64,000 nt of DNA from assembly GCF_963678635.1 (NCBI RefSeq), contig NC_087066.1, positions 51,538,312 through 51,602,311 on the forward strand, read 5' to 3'. Below are positions 1 through 14,500 of the stretch, in pieces. The stretch comes from Symsagittifera roscoffensis (Eukaryota > Xenacoelomorpha > Acoela > Convolutidae). Below the pieces are notes generated by a model. The model searched no databases, was not told where the DNA came from, and saw nothing but the letters and a program-made list of their open reading frames with translations. The position numbers and the translations under genes are program-made. Every line of letters begins with the position of its first letter. Positions within the stretch are counted from its first letter, which is position 1.

Positions 1-2400
1 CTGCAAAACTCCAGCACCACTTGGCCACCCACTTCACACTCAGTCACAATACTCTAACAAGAGACAAACACAAACACAAACTATCACCAAGTCCTCTGTC
101 TGCAACACTCCAGCACCACTTGGCCACACACTTCACACCCAGTCGCAATACTCTAACAAGACACAAACAAACACAAACTATAACCAATTCCTCTAACTGC
201 AACACTCCAGCGCCACTTGGCCACACACTTCACACTCAATCGCAATACTCTAACAAGACAGAAACACAAACACAAACTATAACCAAGTCCTCTGTCTGCA
301 ACACTCCAGCACCACTTGGCCACCCACTTCACACTCAGTCACAATACTCTAACAAGAGACAAACACAAACACAAACTATCACCAAGTCCTCTGTCTGCAA
401 CACTCCAGCACCACTTGGCCACACACTTCACACTCAGTCGCAATACTCTAACAAGACACAAACAAACACAAACTATAACCAATTCCTCTAACTGCAACAC
501 TCCAGCGCCACTTGGCCACACAATTCACACCCAGTCGCAAAAATCTAACAAGACACAAACACAAACTGCAACCAAGTCCTCTGTCTGCAACACTCCAGCA
601 CCACTTGGCCACACACTTCACACTCAATCGCAATAATCTAACAAGACACAAACACAAACTACAACCAAGTCCTCTGTCTCTAACACTCCAGCACCACTTG
701 GCCACACACTTCACACCCAGTCGCAATACTCTAACAAGACACAAACAAACACAAACTATAACCAATTCCTCTAACTGCAACACTCCAGCGCCACTTGGCC
801 ACACACTTCACACTCAATCGCAATACTCTAACAAGACAGAAACACAAACACAAACTATAACCAAGTCCTCTGTCTGCAACACTCCAGCACCACTTGGCCA
901 CCCACTTCACACTAAGTCACAATACTCTAACAAGAGACAAACACAAACACAAACTATCACCAAGTCCTCTGTCTGCAACACTCCAGCACCACTTGGCCGC
1001 ACACTTCACACCCAGTCGCAATACACTAACAAGACACAAACACAAACACAAACTATAACCAAGTCCTCTGTCTGCAACACTCCAGCACTACTTGGCAACA
1101 CACTTCACACCCAGTCGCAAAACTCTAACAAGACACAAACAAACACAAACTATAACCAAGTCCTCTGTCTGCAACACTCCAGCACCACTTGGCCACCCAC
1201 TTCACACTCAGTCACAATACTCTAACAAGAGACAAACACAAACACAAACTATCACCAAGTCCTCTGTCTGCAACACTCCAGCACCACTTGGCCACCCACT
1301 TCACACTCAGTCACAATACTCTAACAAGACACAAACACAAACACAAACTATAACCAAGTCCTCTGTCTGCAACACTCCAGCACCACTTGGCCACACACTT
1401 CACCCTCAATCGCAATACTCTAACAAGACACAAACAAACACAAACTATAACCAGTTCCTCTAACTGCAACACTCCAGCGCCACTTGGCCACACACTTCAC
1501 ACTCAGTCGCAATAATCTAACAAGACACAAACACAAACTACAACCAAGTCCTCTGTCTGCAACACTCCAGCACCACTTGGCCACACACTTCATACTCAAT
1601 CGCAATAATCTAACAAGACACAAACACAAACTACAACCAAGTCCTCTGTCTGCAACACTCCAGCACCACTTGGCCACACACTTCACACCCAGTCGCAATA
1701 CTCTAACAAGACACAAACAAACACAAACTATAACCAATTCCTCTAACTGCAACACTCCAGCGCCACTTGGCCACACACTTCACACTCAATCGCAATACTC
1801 TAACAAGACAGAAACACAAACACAAACTATAACCAAGTCCTCTGTCTGCAACACTCCAGCACCACTTGGCCACCCACTTCACACTCAGTCACAATACTCT
1901 AACAAGAGACAAACACAAACACAAACTATCACCAAGTCCTCTGTCTGCAACACTCCAGCACCACTTGGCCGCACACTTCACACCCAGTCGCAATACACTA
2001 ACAAGACACAAACACAAACACAAACTATGACCAAGTCCTCTGTCTGCAACACTCCAGCACTACTTGGCAACACACTTCACACCCAGTCTCAATACTCTAA
2101 CAAGACACAAACACAAATGCAAACTATAAGCAAGTCCTCTGTCTGCAACACTCCAGCACCACTTGGCCACACACTTCACACCCAGTCGCAATACTCTAAC
2201 AAGACACAAACACAAACACAAAGTATAACCAAGTCCTCGGTCTGCAACACTTCAGCACCACTTGGCCACACACTTCAACAGTCGCAATACTCTAACAAGA
2301 CACAAACACAAAGACAAACTATAACCAAGTCCTCTATCTGCAACACTCCAGCACCACTTGGCCACACACTTCACACCCAGTCGCAATACTATAACTAGAC
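1..2400 (+). repeat. Higher-order repeat, ~972-bp period with 295-bp trimers
   Basis: The sequence at about 430-1,120 recurs 972 bp later at about 1,400-2,092. It keeps rare markers such as the CTAACTGCAACACTCCAGCG unit and the TACTTGGCAAC unit. Inside it, a trimer of 99+97+99 bp repeats at 295-bp spacing (21-315 and 316-610). Units with CTACAACC and the TAATCTAAC variant (93 bp) alternate with 99-bp units. Confidence 0.8.
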
Positions 2401-4149
2401 ACAAACACAAACACAAACTATAACCAAGTCCTCTGTCTGCAACACTCCAGAACCAGTTCGCCACACACTCTACACCCAGTCACAATACTCTAACAAGACA
2501 CAAACACAATTTATAATCAAGTCCTCTGTCTGCAACACTCCAGCACCACTTGGCCACACACTTCACACCCAGTTGCAATACTCTAGCAAGACACAAACAC
2601 AAACACAAACACAAAATATAACCAAGTCCTCTGTCTGTAACACTCCAACATCACTTGGCCACACAATTCACAGCCAATCGCAATACTCTAACAAGACAGA
2701 AACACAAACACAAACTATAACCAAGTCCTCTGTCTGCAACACTCAAGCACCACTTGGCCACACACTTCACACTCAGTCACAATAATCTAACAAGAGACAA
2801 ACACAAACACAAACTATAACCAAGTCCTCTGTCTGCAACACTCCAGAACCACTTGGCCTCACCATTCACACCCAGTCGCAATACTCTAACAAGACACAAA
2901 CAAACACAAACTATAACCAATTCCTCTGTCTGCAACACTCCATCACCACTTACCCACACACTTCACACCCAGTCGCAATACTCTAACAAGACACAAACAA
3001 ACACAAACTATAACCAAGTCCTCTGTCGGCAACACTCTAGCACCACTTGGCCACCCACTTCACACCCAGTCGCAATACTCTAACAAGACACAAACAAACA
3101 CAAACTATCACCAAGTCCTCTGTCTGCAACACTCCAGCACCACTTGGCCGCACACTTCACACCCAGTCGCAATACACTAACAAGACACAAACACAAACAC
3201 AAACTATGACCAAGTCCTCTGTCTGCAACACACCAGCACTACTTGGCAACACACTTCACACCCAGTCTCAATACTCTAACAAGACACAAACACAAATGCA
3301 AACTATAGGCAAGTCCTCTGTCTGCAACACTCCAGCACCACTTGGCCACACACTTCACACCCAGTCGCAATACTCTAACAAGACACAAACACAAACAAAA
3401 AGTATAACCAAGTCCTCGGTCTGCAACACTCCAGCACCACTTGGCCACACACTTCAACAGTCGCAATACTCTAACAAGACACAAACACAATGACAAACTA
3501 TAACCAAGTCCTCTATCTGCAACACTCCAGCACCACTTGGCCACACACTTCACACCCAGTCGCAATACTATAACTAGACACAAACACAAACACAAACTAT
3601 AACCAAGTCCTCTGTCTGCAACACTCCAGAACCACTTCGCCACACACTCTACACCCAGTCACAATACTCTAACAAGACACAAACACAATTTATAATCAAG
3701 TCCTCTGTCTGCAACACTCCAGCACCACTTGGCCACACACTTCACACCCAGTTGCAATACTCTAGCAAGACACAAACACAAACACAAACACAAACACAAA
3801 CACAAAATATAACCAAGTCCTCTGTCTGTAACACTCCAACATCACTTGGCCACACAATTCACAGCCAATCGCAATACTCTAACAAGACAGAACACAAACA
3901 CAAACTATAACCAAGTCCTCTGTCTGCAACACTCAAGCACCACTTGGCCACACACTTCACACTCAGTCACAATACTCTAACAAGAGACAAACACAAACAC
4001 AAACTATAACCAAGTCCTCTGTCTGCAACACTCCAGAACCACTTGGCCGCACCATTCACACCCAGTCGCAATACTCTAACAAGACACAAGCAAACACAAA
4101 CTATAACCAATTCCTCTGTCTGCAACACTCCATCACCACTTGCCCACAC
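1930..4149 (+). repeat. Higher-order repeat, ~1,180-1,190-bp period
   Basis: The block from about 1,930 to 2,960 recurs at about 3,110 to 4,149. Shared markers are the TACTTGGCAAC unit (2,054 and 3,233), a unit shortened in CACACTTCAACAGTCGC, the ACACAATTTATAATCAAG unit and the CCAACATCACTTGGCC unit. The offset grows from 1,179 to about 1,190 because the second copy has two extra ACACAA hexamers near 3,781-3,806. Confidence 0.8.
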
Positions 4150-5500
4150 ACTTCACACCCAGTCGCAATACTCTAACAAGACACAAACAAAGACAAACTA
4201 TAACCAGTTCCTCTGTCTGCAACACTCCAGCACCACCTGGCCACACACTTCACACTCAGTCACAATACTCTAACAAGAGACAAACACAAACTCAAACTAT
4301 AACCAAGTCCTCTGTCTGCAACACTCCAGTACCACTTGGCCGCACACTTCACACCCAGTCGCAACACTCTAACAAGACACAAAAACAAATACAAACTATA
4401 ACCAGTTCCTCTGTCTGCAACACTCCAGCACCACTTGGCCACACACTTCACACCCAGTCACAATACTCTAACAAGAGACAAACACAAACACAAACTATAA
4501 CCAAGTCCTCTGTCTGCAACACTCCAGTAACACTTGGCCGCACACTTCACACCCAGTCGCAACACTCTAACAAGACACAAAAACAAACACAAACTATAAC
4601 CAGTTCCTCTGTCTGCAACACTCCAGCACCACTTGGCCACACACTTCACACTCAGTCACAATACTCTAACAAGAGACAAACACAAACACAAACTATAACC
4701 AAGTCCTCTGTCTGCAACACTCCAGCACCACTTGGCCACACACTTCACACTCAGTCACAATACTCTAACAAGAGACAAAAACAAACACAAACTATAACCA
4801 AGTCCTCTGTCTGCAACAATCCAGCACCACTTGGCCACACACTTCACAGCCGGTCACAATACTCTAACAAGACACAAACACAATTGCAAACTATGAGCAA
4901 GTCCTCTGTCTGCAACACTCCAGCATCACTTGGCCACACACTTCAAAGCCAGTCGCAATACTCTAACAAGACACAAACACAAACAAAAACTAAAACCAAG
5001 TCCGCCGTCTGCAACAATCCAGCACCACTTGGCGATAAATTTCACACCCAGACGCAATAATCTAACAAGACACAAACACAAACTACAAGCAAGTCCTCTG
5101 TCTGCAACACTCCATCACCACTTGCCCACACACTTCACACCCAGTCGCAATACTCTAACGAGACACAAACAAACACAAACTATAACCAATTCCTCTGTCT
5201 GCAACACTCCATCACCACTTGCCCACACAACACACTTCACACCGAGTCGCAATACTCTAACAAGACACAAACAAACACAACCTATAACCAATTCCTCTGT
5301 CTGCAACACTCCAGCACCACTTGGCCACACACTTCACACCCTGTCGCAATACTCTAACAAGACACAAACACAAACACAAAGTATAACCAATTCCTCTGTC
5401 TGCAACACTCCAGCACCACTTGGCTACACACTTCACACCCAGTCGCAATAATCTAACAAGACACAAAGACAAACACAAACTACAACCAAGTCCTCTGTCT
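4150..5500 (+). repeat. Satellite sub-block with 198-bp dimers
   Basis: Two-unit dimers (99+99 bp) repeat at 198-bp spacing. The 4,260-4,451 segment recurs at 4,458-4,649 and alternates an ACAAGAGAC unit with a GCCGCACAC unit. Near 5,030 a marker unit with GGCGATAAA occurs. The same marker comes back at about 9,844, 10,036, 12,507 and, as GGTGATAAA, 13,883, so related blocks are dispersed along the array. Confidence 0.75.
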
Positions 5501-8500
5501 GCAACACTCCAGCACCACTTGGCCGCACACTTCACACTCAGTCGCAATACTCTAACAAGACACAAACACAAACACAAACTATGACCAACTCCTCTGTCTG
5601 CAACACTCCAGCACCACTTGGCCACACACTTCACACCCAGTCTCAATACTCTAACAAGACACAAACACAAATGCAAACTATAAGCAAGTCCTCTGTCTGC
5701 AACACTCCAGCACCACTTGGCCACACACTTCACACCCAGTCTCAATACTCTAACAAGACACAAACACAAATGCAAACTATAAGCAAGTCCTCTGTCTGCA
5801 ACACTCCAGCACCACTTGGCCACACACTTCACACCCAGTCGCAATACTCTAACAAGATACAAACAAACACAAACTATAACCAATTGCTTTGTCTGCAACA
5901 CTCCAGCGCCGCTTGGCCACACACTTCACACCCAATCGCAATACTCTAACAAGACAGAAACACAAACATAAACTATAACCAAGTCCTTTGTCTGCAACAC
6001 TCCAGCACCACTTGGCCACACACTTCACACTCAGTCACAATACTCGAACAAGAGACAAACACAAACACAAACTATAACCAAGTCCTCTGTCTGCAACACT
6101 CCAGCACCACTTGGCCGCACACTTCACACTCAGTCGCAATACTCTAACAAGACACAAACACAAACACAAACTATGACCAACTCCTCTGTCTGCAACACTC
6201 CAGCACCACTTGGCCACACACTTCACACCCAGTCTCAATACTCTAACAAGACACAAACACAAATGCAAACTATAAGCAAGTCCTCTGTCTGCAACACTCC
6301 AGCACTACTTGGCCACACACTTCACACCCAGTCGCAATACTCTAACAAGACACAAACACAAGCACAAACTATGACCAACTCCTCTGTCTGCAACACTCCA
6401 GCACCACTTGGCCACACACTTCACACCCATTCGCAATAATCTAACAAGACACAAACACAAACACAAACTACAACCAAGTCCTCTGTCTGCAACACTCCAG
6501 CACCACTTGGCCACACACTTCACACCCAGTCGCAATACTCTAACAAGACACAAACAAAAACACAAACTATAACCAAGTCCTCTGTCTGCAACACTCGATT
6601 ACCACTTGGCCACACACTTCACACCCAATCGCAATACTCTAACAAGACAGAAACACAAACATAAACTATAACCAAGTCCTTTGTCTGCAACACTCCAGCA
6701 CCACTTGGCCACACACTTCACACTCAGTCACAATACTCGAACAAGAGACAAACACAAACACAAACTATAACCAAGTCCTCTGTCTGCAACACTCCAGCAC
6801 CACTTGGCCGCACACTTCACACCCAGTCGCAATACTCTAACAAGACACAAACACAAACACAAACTATGACCAACTCCTCTGTCTGCAACACTCCAGCACC
6901 ACTTGGCCACACACTTCACACCCAGTCTCAATACTCAACAAGACACAAACACAAATGCAAACTATAAGCAAGTCCTCTGTCTGCAACACTCCAGCACTAC
7001 TTGGCCACACACTTCACACCCAGTCGCAATACTCTAACAAGACACAAACACAAGCACAAACTATAACCAAGTCTTCTGTCTGCAACACTCCAGCACCACT
7101 TGACCACAAACTTCACACCCAGTCGCAATAATCTAACAAGACACAAACACAAACACAAACTACAACCAAGTCCTCTGTCTGCAACACTCCAGCACCACTT
7201 AGCCACACACTTCACACCCAGTCGCAATACTCTAACAAGACACAAACACAAACACAAACTTTAACCAAGTCCTCTGTCTGCAACACTCGATTACCACTTG
7301 GCCACACACTTCACACCCAGTCGCAATAATCTAACAAGACACAAACACAAACACAACCTACAACCAAGTCCTCTATCTGCAACACTCCAGCACCACTTGG
7401 CCACACACTTCACACCCAGTCTCAATACTCTAACAAGACACAAACAAACACAAACTATAACCAATTCCTCTGTCTGCAACACTCCAGCGCCACTTGGCCA
7501 CATACTTCACACCTAATCGCAATACTCTAACAAGACATAAACACAAACACAAACTATAACCAAGTCCTCTGTCTGCAACACTCCAGCACCACTTGGCCAC
7601 ACACTTCACACTCAGTCACAATACTCTAACAGGAGACAAACACAAACACAAACTATAACCAAGTCCCCTGTCTGCAACACTCCAGCACCACTTGGCCGCA
7701 CACTTCACACCCAGTCGCAATACTCTAACAAGACACAAACACAAACACAAACTATGACCAAGTCCTCTGTCTGCAACACTCCAGCACCACTTGGCCACAC
7801 ACTTCACACTCAGTCACAATACTCTAACAGGAGACAAACACAAACACAAACTATAACCAAGTCCTCTGTCTGCAACACTCCAGCACCACTTGGCTGCACA
7901 CTTCACACCCAGTCTCAATACTCTAACAAGACACAAACACAAATGCAAACTATAAGCAAGTCCTCTCTTTGCAAAACTCCAACACCACTTGGCCACACAC
8001 TTAACACCCAGTCGCAAAACTCTAACAAGACACAAACACAAACACAAAGTATAACCAAGTCCTCTGTCTGCAACACTCCAGTACCACTTGGCCACATACT
8101 TCACACCCAGTCGCAACACTCTAACAAGACACATACACAAACACAAATGCAAGCAAGTCCTCTATCTGAAACACTCCAGCACCACTTGGCCACACACTTC
8201 ACACCCAGTCGCAATACTATTACTAGACACAAACACAAACACAAACTATAACCAAGTCCTCTGTCTGCAACACTCCAGAACCACTTTGCCACACACGCTA
8301 CACCCAGTCACAATACTCTAACAAGACACAAACACAATTTATAATCAAGTCCTCTGCCTGCAACACTCCAGCACCACTTGGCCACACAGTTCACACCCAG
8401 TCGCAATACTCCAGCAAGACACAAACACAAACACAAAATATAACCAACTTCTCTGTCTGCAACACTCCAGTACCACTTGGCCACACACTTCACACCCAGT

Positions 8501-8600
8501 CACAACACTCTACCAAGACACAAACACAAACACAAATACAAGCAAGTCCTCTGTCTGCAACACTCCAGAACCACTTTGCCACACACTCTACACCCAGTCA
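5500..8600 (+). repeat. Satellite sub-block, ~592- and ~693-bp periods
   Basis: The unit string starting near 5,581 recurs 592 bp later at 6,173. The string starting at about 6,035 recurs about 693 bp later at 6,728. This indicates six- and seven-unit higher-order repeats. Units with ACTATGACCAACTCC and with AAATGCAAACTATAAGCAAG follow each other regularly. A one-base loss near 6,935 (TACTCAACAAG) shifts the open frames. Confidence 0.7.
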
Positions 8601-10640
8601 CAATACTCTAACACGACACAAACACAATTTATAATCAAGTCCTCTGTCTGCAACACTCCAGTACCACTTGGCCACACACTTCACACCCAGTCGCAATACT
8701 CCAGCAAGACAGAAACACAAACACAAACTATAACCAAGTCCTCTGTCTGCAACACTCCAGTACCACTTGGCCGCACACTTCACACCCAGTCGCAACACTC
8801 TAACAAGACACAAAAACAAATACAAACTATAACCAGTTCCTCTGTCTGCAACACTCCAGCACCACTTGGCCACACACTTCACACTCAGTCATAATACTCT
8901 AACAAGAGACAAACACAAACTATAACCAAGTCCTCTGTCTGCAACACTCCAGCACCACTTGGCCACACACTTCACACTCAGTCACAATACTCTAACAAGA
9001 GACAAAAACAAACACAAACTATAACCAAGTCCTCTGTCTGCAACAATCCAGCACCACTTGGCCACACACTTCACAGCCAGTCTCAATAATCTAATAAGAC
9101 CTAAACACAATTGCAAACTATAACCAAGTCCTCTGTCTGCAACACTCCAGTACCACTTGGCCACACACTTCACACCCAGTCTCAACACTCTACCAAGACA
9201 CAAACACAAACACAAATACAAGCAAGTCCTCTGTCTGCAACACTCCAGAACCACTTTGCCACACACTCTACACCCAGTCACAATACTCTAACACGACACA
9301 AACACAATTTATAATCAAGTCCTCTGTCTGCAACACTCCAGCACCACTTGGCCACACACTTCACACTCAGTCACAATACTCTAACAAGAGACAAACACAA
9401 ACACAAACTATAACCAAGTCCTCTGTCTGCAACACTCCAGCACCACTTGGCCGCACACTTCACACCCAGTCGCAACACTCTAACAAGACACAAAAACAAA
9501 CACAAACTATAACCAGTTCCTCTGTCTGCAACACTCCAGCACCACTTGGCCACACACTTCACACTCAGTCATAATACTCTAACAAGAGACAAACACAAAC
9601 ACAAACTATAACCAAGTCCTCTGTCCGCAACACTCCAGCACCACTTGGCCACACACTTCACACTCAGTCACAATACTCTAACAAGAGACAAAAACAAACA
9701 CAAACTATAACCAAGTCCTCTGTCTGCAACAATCCAGCACCACTTGGCCACACACTTCACAGCCAGTCTCAATAATCTAACAAGACACAAACACAAACAC
9801 AAACTAAAACCAAGTCCTCCGTCTGCAACAATCCAGCACCACTTGGCGATAAACTTCACACCCAGTCGCAATAATCTAACAAGACACAAACACAAACTAC
9901 AAGCAAGTCCTCTGTCTGCAACACTCCAGCATCACTTGGCCACACACTTCACAGCCAGTCGCAATACTCTAACAAGACACAAACACAAACACAAACTAAA
10001 ACCAAGTCCTCCGTCTGCAACAATCCAGCACCACTTGGCGATAAACTTCACACCCAGTCGCAATAATCTAACAAGACACAAACACAAACTACAAGCAAGT
10101 CCTCTGTCTGCAACACTCCATCACCACTTGCCCACACACTTCACACCCAGTCGCAATGATCTAACGAGACACAAACAAACACAAACTATAACCAATTCCT
10201 CTGTCTGCAACACTCCATCACCACTTGCCCACACAACACACTTCACACCCAGTCGCAATACTCTAACAAGACACAAACAAACACAAACTATAACCAATTC
10301 CTCTGTCTGCAACACTCCAGCACCACTTGGCCACACACTTCACACCCAGTCGCAATACTCTAACAAGACACAAACACAAACACAAAGTATAACCAATTCC
10401 TCTGTCTGCAACACTTCAGCACCTCTTGGTCACACACTTCACACCCAGTCGCAATAATCTAACAAGACACAATGACAAACACAAACTACAACCAAGTCCT
10501 CTGTCTGCAACACTCCAGCACGACTTGGCCGCACACTTCACACCCAGTCGCAACACTCTAACAAGACACAAAAACAAATACAAACTATAACCAAGTCCTC
10601 TGTCTGCAACACTCCAGCACCACTTGGCCACACACTTCAC
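8500..10640 (+). repeat. Satellite sub-block with GGCGATAAAC dimers (192 bp)
   Basis: A 99-bp unit with CTCCGTCTGCAACAATCCAG and GGCGATAAAC plus a 93-bp CTACAAGC unit occurs twice at 192-bp spacing (about 9,807 and 9,999). Units with CCAGAACCACTTTGCC followed by ACACAATTTATAATC occur near 8,565 and 9,245. A unit with an inserted CACAACACACTTCAC occurs near 10,230. It also occurs near 5,225, 11,223 and 12,700. Confidence 0.7.
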
Positions 10641-12330
10641 ACTCAGTCACAATACTCGAACAAGAGACAAACACAAACACAAACTATAACCAAGTCCTCT
10701 GTCTGCAACACTCCAGCACCACTTGGCCACACACTTCACACACAGTCGCAATACTCCAGCAAGACAGAAACACAAACACAAACTATAACCAAGTCCTCTG
10801 TCTGCAACACTCCAGTACCACTTGGCCGCACACTTCACACCCAGTCGCAACACTCTAACAAGACACAAAAACAAATACAAACTATAACCAAGTCCTCTGT
10901 CTGCAACACTCCAGCACCACTTGGCCACACACTTCACACTCAGTCACAATACTCGAACAAGAGACAAACACAAACACAAACTATAACCAAGTCCTCTGTC
11001 TGCAACACTCCAGCACCACTTGGCCACACACTTCACACACAGTCGCAATACTCCAGCAAGACAGAAACACAAACACAAACTATAACCAAGTCCTCTGTCT
11101 GCAACACTCCAGCACCACTTGGCCACACACTTCACACACAGTCGCAATACTCCAGCAAGACAGAAACACAAACACAAACTATAACCAATTCCTCTGTCTG
11201 CAACACTCCATCACCACTTGCCCACACAACACACTTCACACCCAGTCGCAATACTCTAACAAGACACAAACAAACACAAACTATAACCAATTCCTCTGTC
11301 TGCAACACTCCAGCACCACTTGGCCACACACTTCCCACCCAGTCGCAATACTCTAACAAGACACAAACACAAACACAAAGTATAACCAATTCCTCTGTCT
11401 GCAACACTTCAGCACCTCTTGTCCACACACTTCACACCCAGTCGCAAAACTCTAACAAGATACAAACAAACACAAACTATAACCAATTCCTTTGTCTGCA
11501 ACACTCCAGCGCCACTTGGCCACACACTTCACACCCAATCGCAATACTCTAACAAGACAGAAACACAAACATAAACTATAACCAAGTCCTTTGTCTGCAA
11601 CACTCCAGCACCACTTGGCCACACACTTCACACTCAGTCACAATACTCGAACAAGAGACAAACACAAACACAAACTATAACCAAGTCCTCTGTCTGCAAC
11701 ACTCCAGCACCACTTGGCCACACACTTCACACACAGTCGCAATACTCCAGCAAGACAGAAACACAAACACAAACTATAACCAAGTCCTCTGTCTGCAACA
11801 CTCCAGTACCACTTGGCCGCACACTTCACACCCAGTCGCAACACTCTAATAAGACACAAAAACAAATACAAACTATAACCAGTTCCTCTGTCTGCAACAC
11901 TCCAGCACCACTTGGCCACACACTTCACACTCAGTCACAATACTCTAACAAGAGACAAACACAAACACAAACTATAACCAAGTCCTCTGTCTGCAACACT
12001 CCAGCACCACTTGGCCGCACACTTCACACCCAGTCGCATCACTCTAACAAGACACAAAAACAAACACAAACTATAACCAGCTCCTCTGTCTGCAACACTC
12101 CAGCACCACTTGGCCACACACTTCACACTCAGTCACAATACTCTAACAAGAGACAAACACAAACACAAACTATAACCAAGTCCTCTGTCTGCAACACTCC
12201 AGCACCACTTGGCCACACACTTCACACTCAGTCACAATACTCTAACAAGAGACAAAAACAAACACAAACTAGAACCAAGTCCTCTGTCTGCAACAATCCA
12301 TCACCACTTGGCCACACACTTCACAGCCAG
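10640..12330 (+). repeat. Higher-order repeat, 297-bp trimers
   Basis: Three-unit repeats of 297 bp are visible: 10,647-10,937 recurs at 10,944-11,177 and again from about 11,638. The marker unit has ACACACAGTCGC with ATACTCCAGCAAGACAG. Confidence 0.75.
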
Positions 12331-14500
12331 TCTCAATAATCTAACAAGACACAAACACAATTGCAAACTATAAGCAAGTCCTCTGTCTGCAACACTCCAG
12401 CATCACTTGGCCACACACTTCACAGCCAGTCGCAATACTCTAACAAGACACAAACACAAACACAAACTAAAACCAAGTCCTCCGTCTGCAACAATCCAGC
12501 ACCACTTGGCGATAAACTTCACACCCAGTCGCAATAATCTAACAAGACACAAACACAAACTACAAGCAAGTCCTCTGTCTGCAACACTCCATCACCACTT
12601 GCCCACACACTTCACACCCAGTCGCAATACTCTAACGAGACACAAACAAACACAAACTATAACCAATTCCTCTGTCTGCAACTCCATCACCACTTGCCCA
12701 CACAACACACTTCACACCCAGTCGCAATACTCTAACAAGACAAAAATAAACACAAACTATAACCAATTCCTCTGTCTGCAACACTCCAGCACCACTTGGC
12801 CACACACTTCACACCCAGTCGCAATACTCTAACAAGACACAAACACAAACACAAAGTATAACCAATTACTCTGTCTGCAACACTCCAGCACCTCTTGGCC
12901 ACACACTTCACACCCATACGCAATAATCTAACAAGACACAAAGACAAACACAAACTACAACCAAGTCCTCTGTCTGCAACACTCCAGCACGACTTGTCCA
13001 CACACTTCACACCCAGTCGCAAAACTCTAACAAGATACAAACAAACACAAACTATAACCAATTCCATTGTCTGCAACACTCCAGCGCCGCTTGGCCACAC
13101 ACTTCACACCCAATCGCAATACTCTAACAAGACAGACACACAAACATAAACTATAACCAAGTCCTTTGTCTGCAACACTCCAGCACCACTTGGCCACACA
13201 CTTCACACTCAGTCACAATACTCGAACAAGAGACAAACGCAAACACAAACTATAACCAAGTCCTCTGTCTGCAACACTCCAGCACCACTTGGCCGCACAC
13301 TTCACACCCAGTCGCAATACTCTAACAAGACACAAACACAAACACAAAATATGACCAAGTCCTCTGTCTGCAACACTCCAGCACCACTTGGCCACACACT
13401 TCACACCCAGTCTCAATACTCTAACAAGACACAAACACAAATGCAAACTATAAGCAAGTCCTCTGTCTGCAACACTCCAGCACTACTTGCCACACACTTC
13501 ACACCCAGTCGCAATACTCTAACAAGACACAAACACAAGCACAAACTATAACCAAGTCTTCTGTCTGCAACACTCCAGCACCACTTGACCACAAACTTCA
13601 CACCCAGTCGCAATAATCTAACAAGACACAAACACAAACACAAACTTTAACCAAGTCCTCTGTCTGCAACACTCCAGCACCACTTGGCCACACACTTCAC
13701 ACCCAGTCGCAATACTCTAACAAGACACAAACACAAACACAAACTATAACCAAGTCCTCTGTCTGCAACACTCCATTACCACTTGGCCACACACTTAACA
13801 GCCAGTCGCAATACTCTAACAAGACACAAACACAAACAGAAACTAAAACCAAGTCCTCCGTCTGCAACAATCCAGCACCACTTGGTGATAAACTTCACAC
13901 CCAGTCGCAATAATCTAACAAGACACAAACACAAACTACAAGCAAGTCCTCTGTCTGCAACACTCCATCACCACTTGGCCACACACTTCACACCCAGTCG
14001 CAATACTCTAACAAGACACAAACACAAGCACAAACCAAGTCTTCTGTCTGCAACACTCCAGCACCACTTGACCACAAACTTCACACCCAGTCGCAATAAT
14101 CTAACAAGACACAAACACAAACACAAACTACAACCAAGTCCTCTGTCTGCAACACTCCAGCACCACTTGGCCACACACTTCACACCCAGTCGCAATACTC
14201 TAACAAGACACAAACACAAACACAAACTATAACCAAGTCCTCTGTCTGCAACACTCCATTACCACTTGGCCACACACTTCACACCCAGTCGCAATAATCT
14301 AACAAGACACAAACACAAACACAAACTACAACCAAGTCCTCTGTCCGCAACACTCCAGCACCACTTGGCCACACACTTCACACCCAGTCTCAATACTCTA
14401 ACATGACACAAACAAACACACACTATAACCAATTCCTCTGTCTGCAACAGTCCAGCGCCACTTGGCCACACACTTCACACCTAATCGCAATACTCTAACA
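12330..14500 (+). repeat. Satellite sub-block, mixed 93/97/99-bp units
   Basis: The block from about 12,407 resembles 9,744 onward (offset 2,663 bp), including the GGCGATAAAC unit. One unit near 12,680 has lost two bases (CTGCAACTCCATC). A shortened unit lies near 14,030 (AAGCACAAACCAAGTC). Confidence 0.65.
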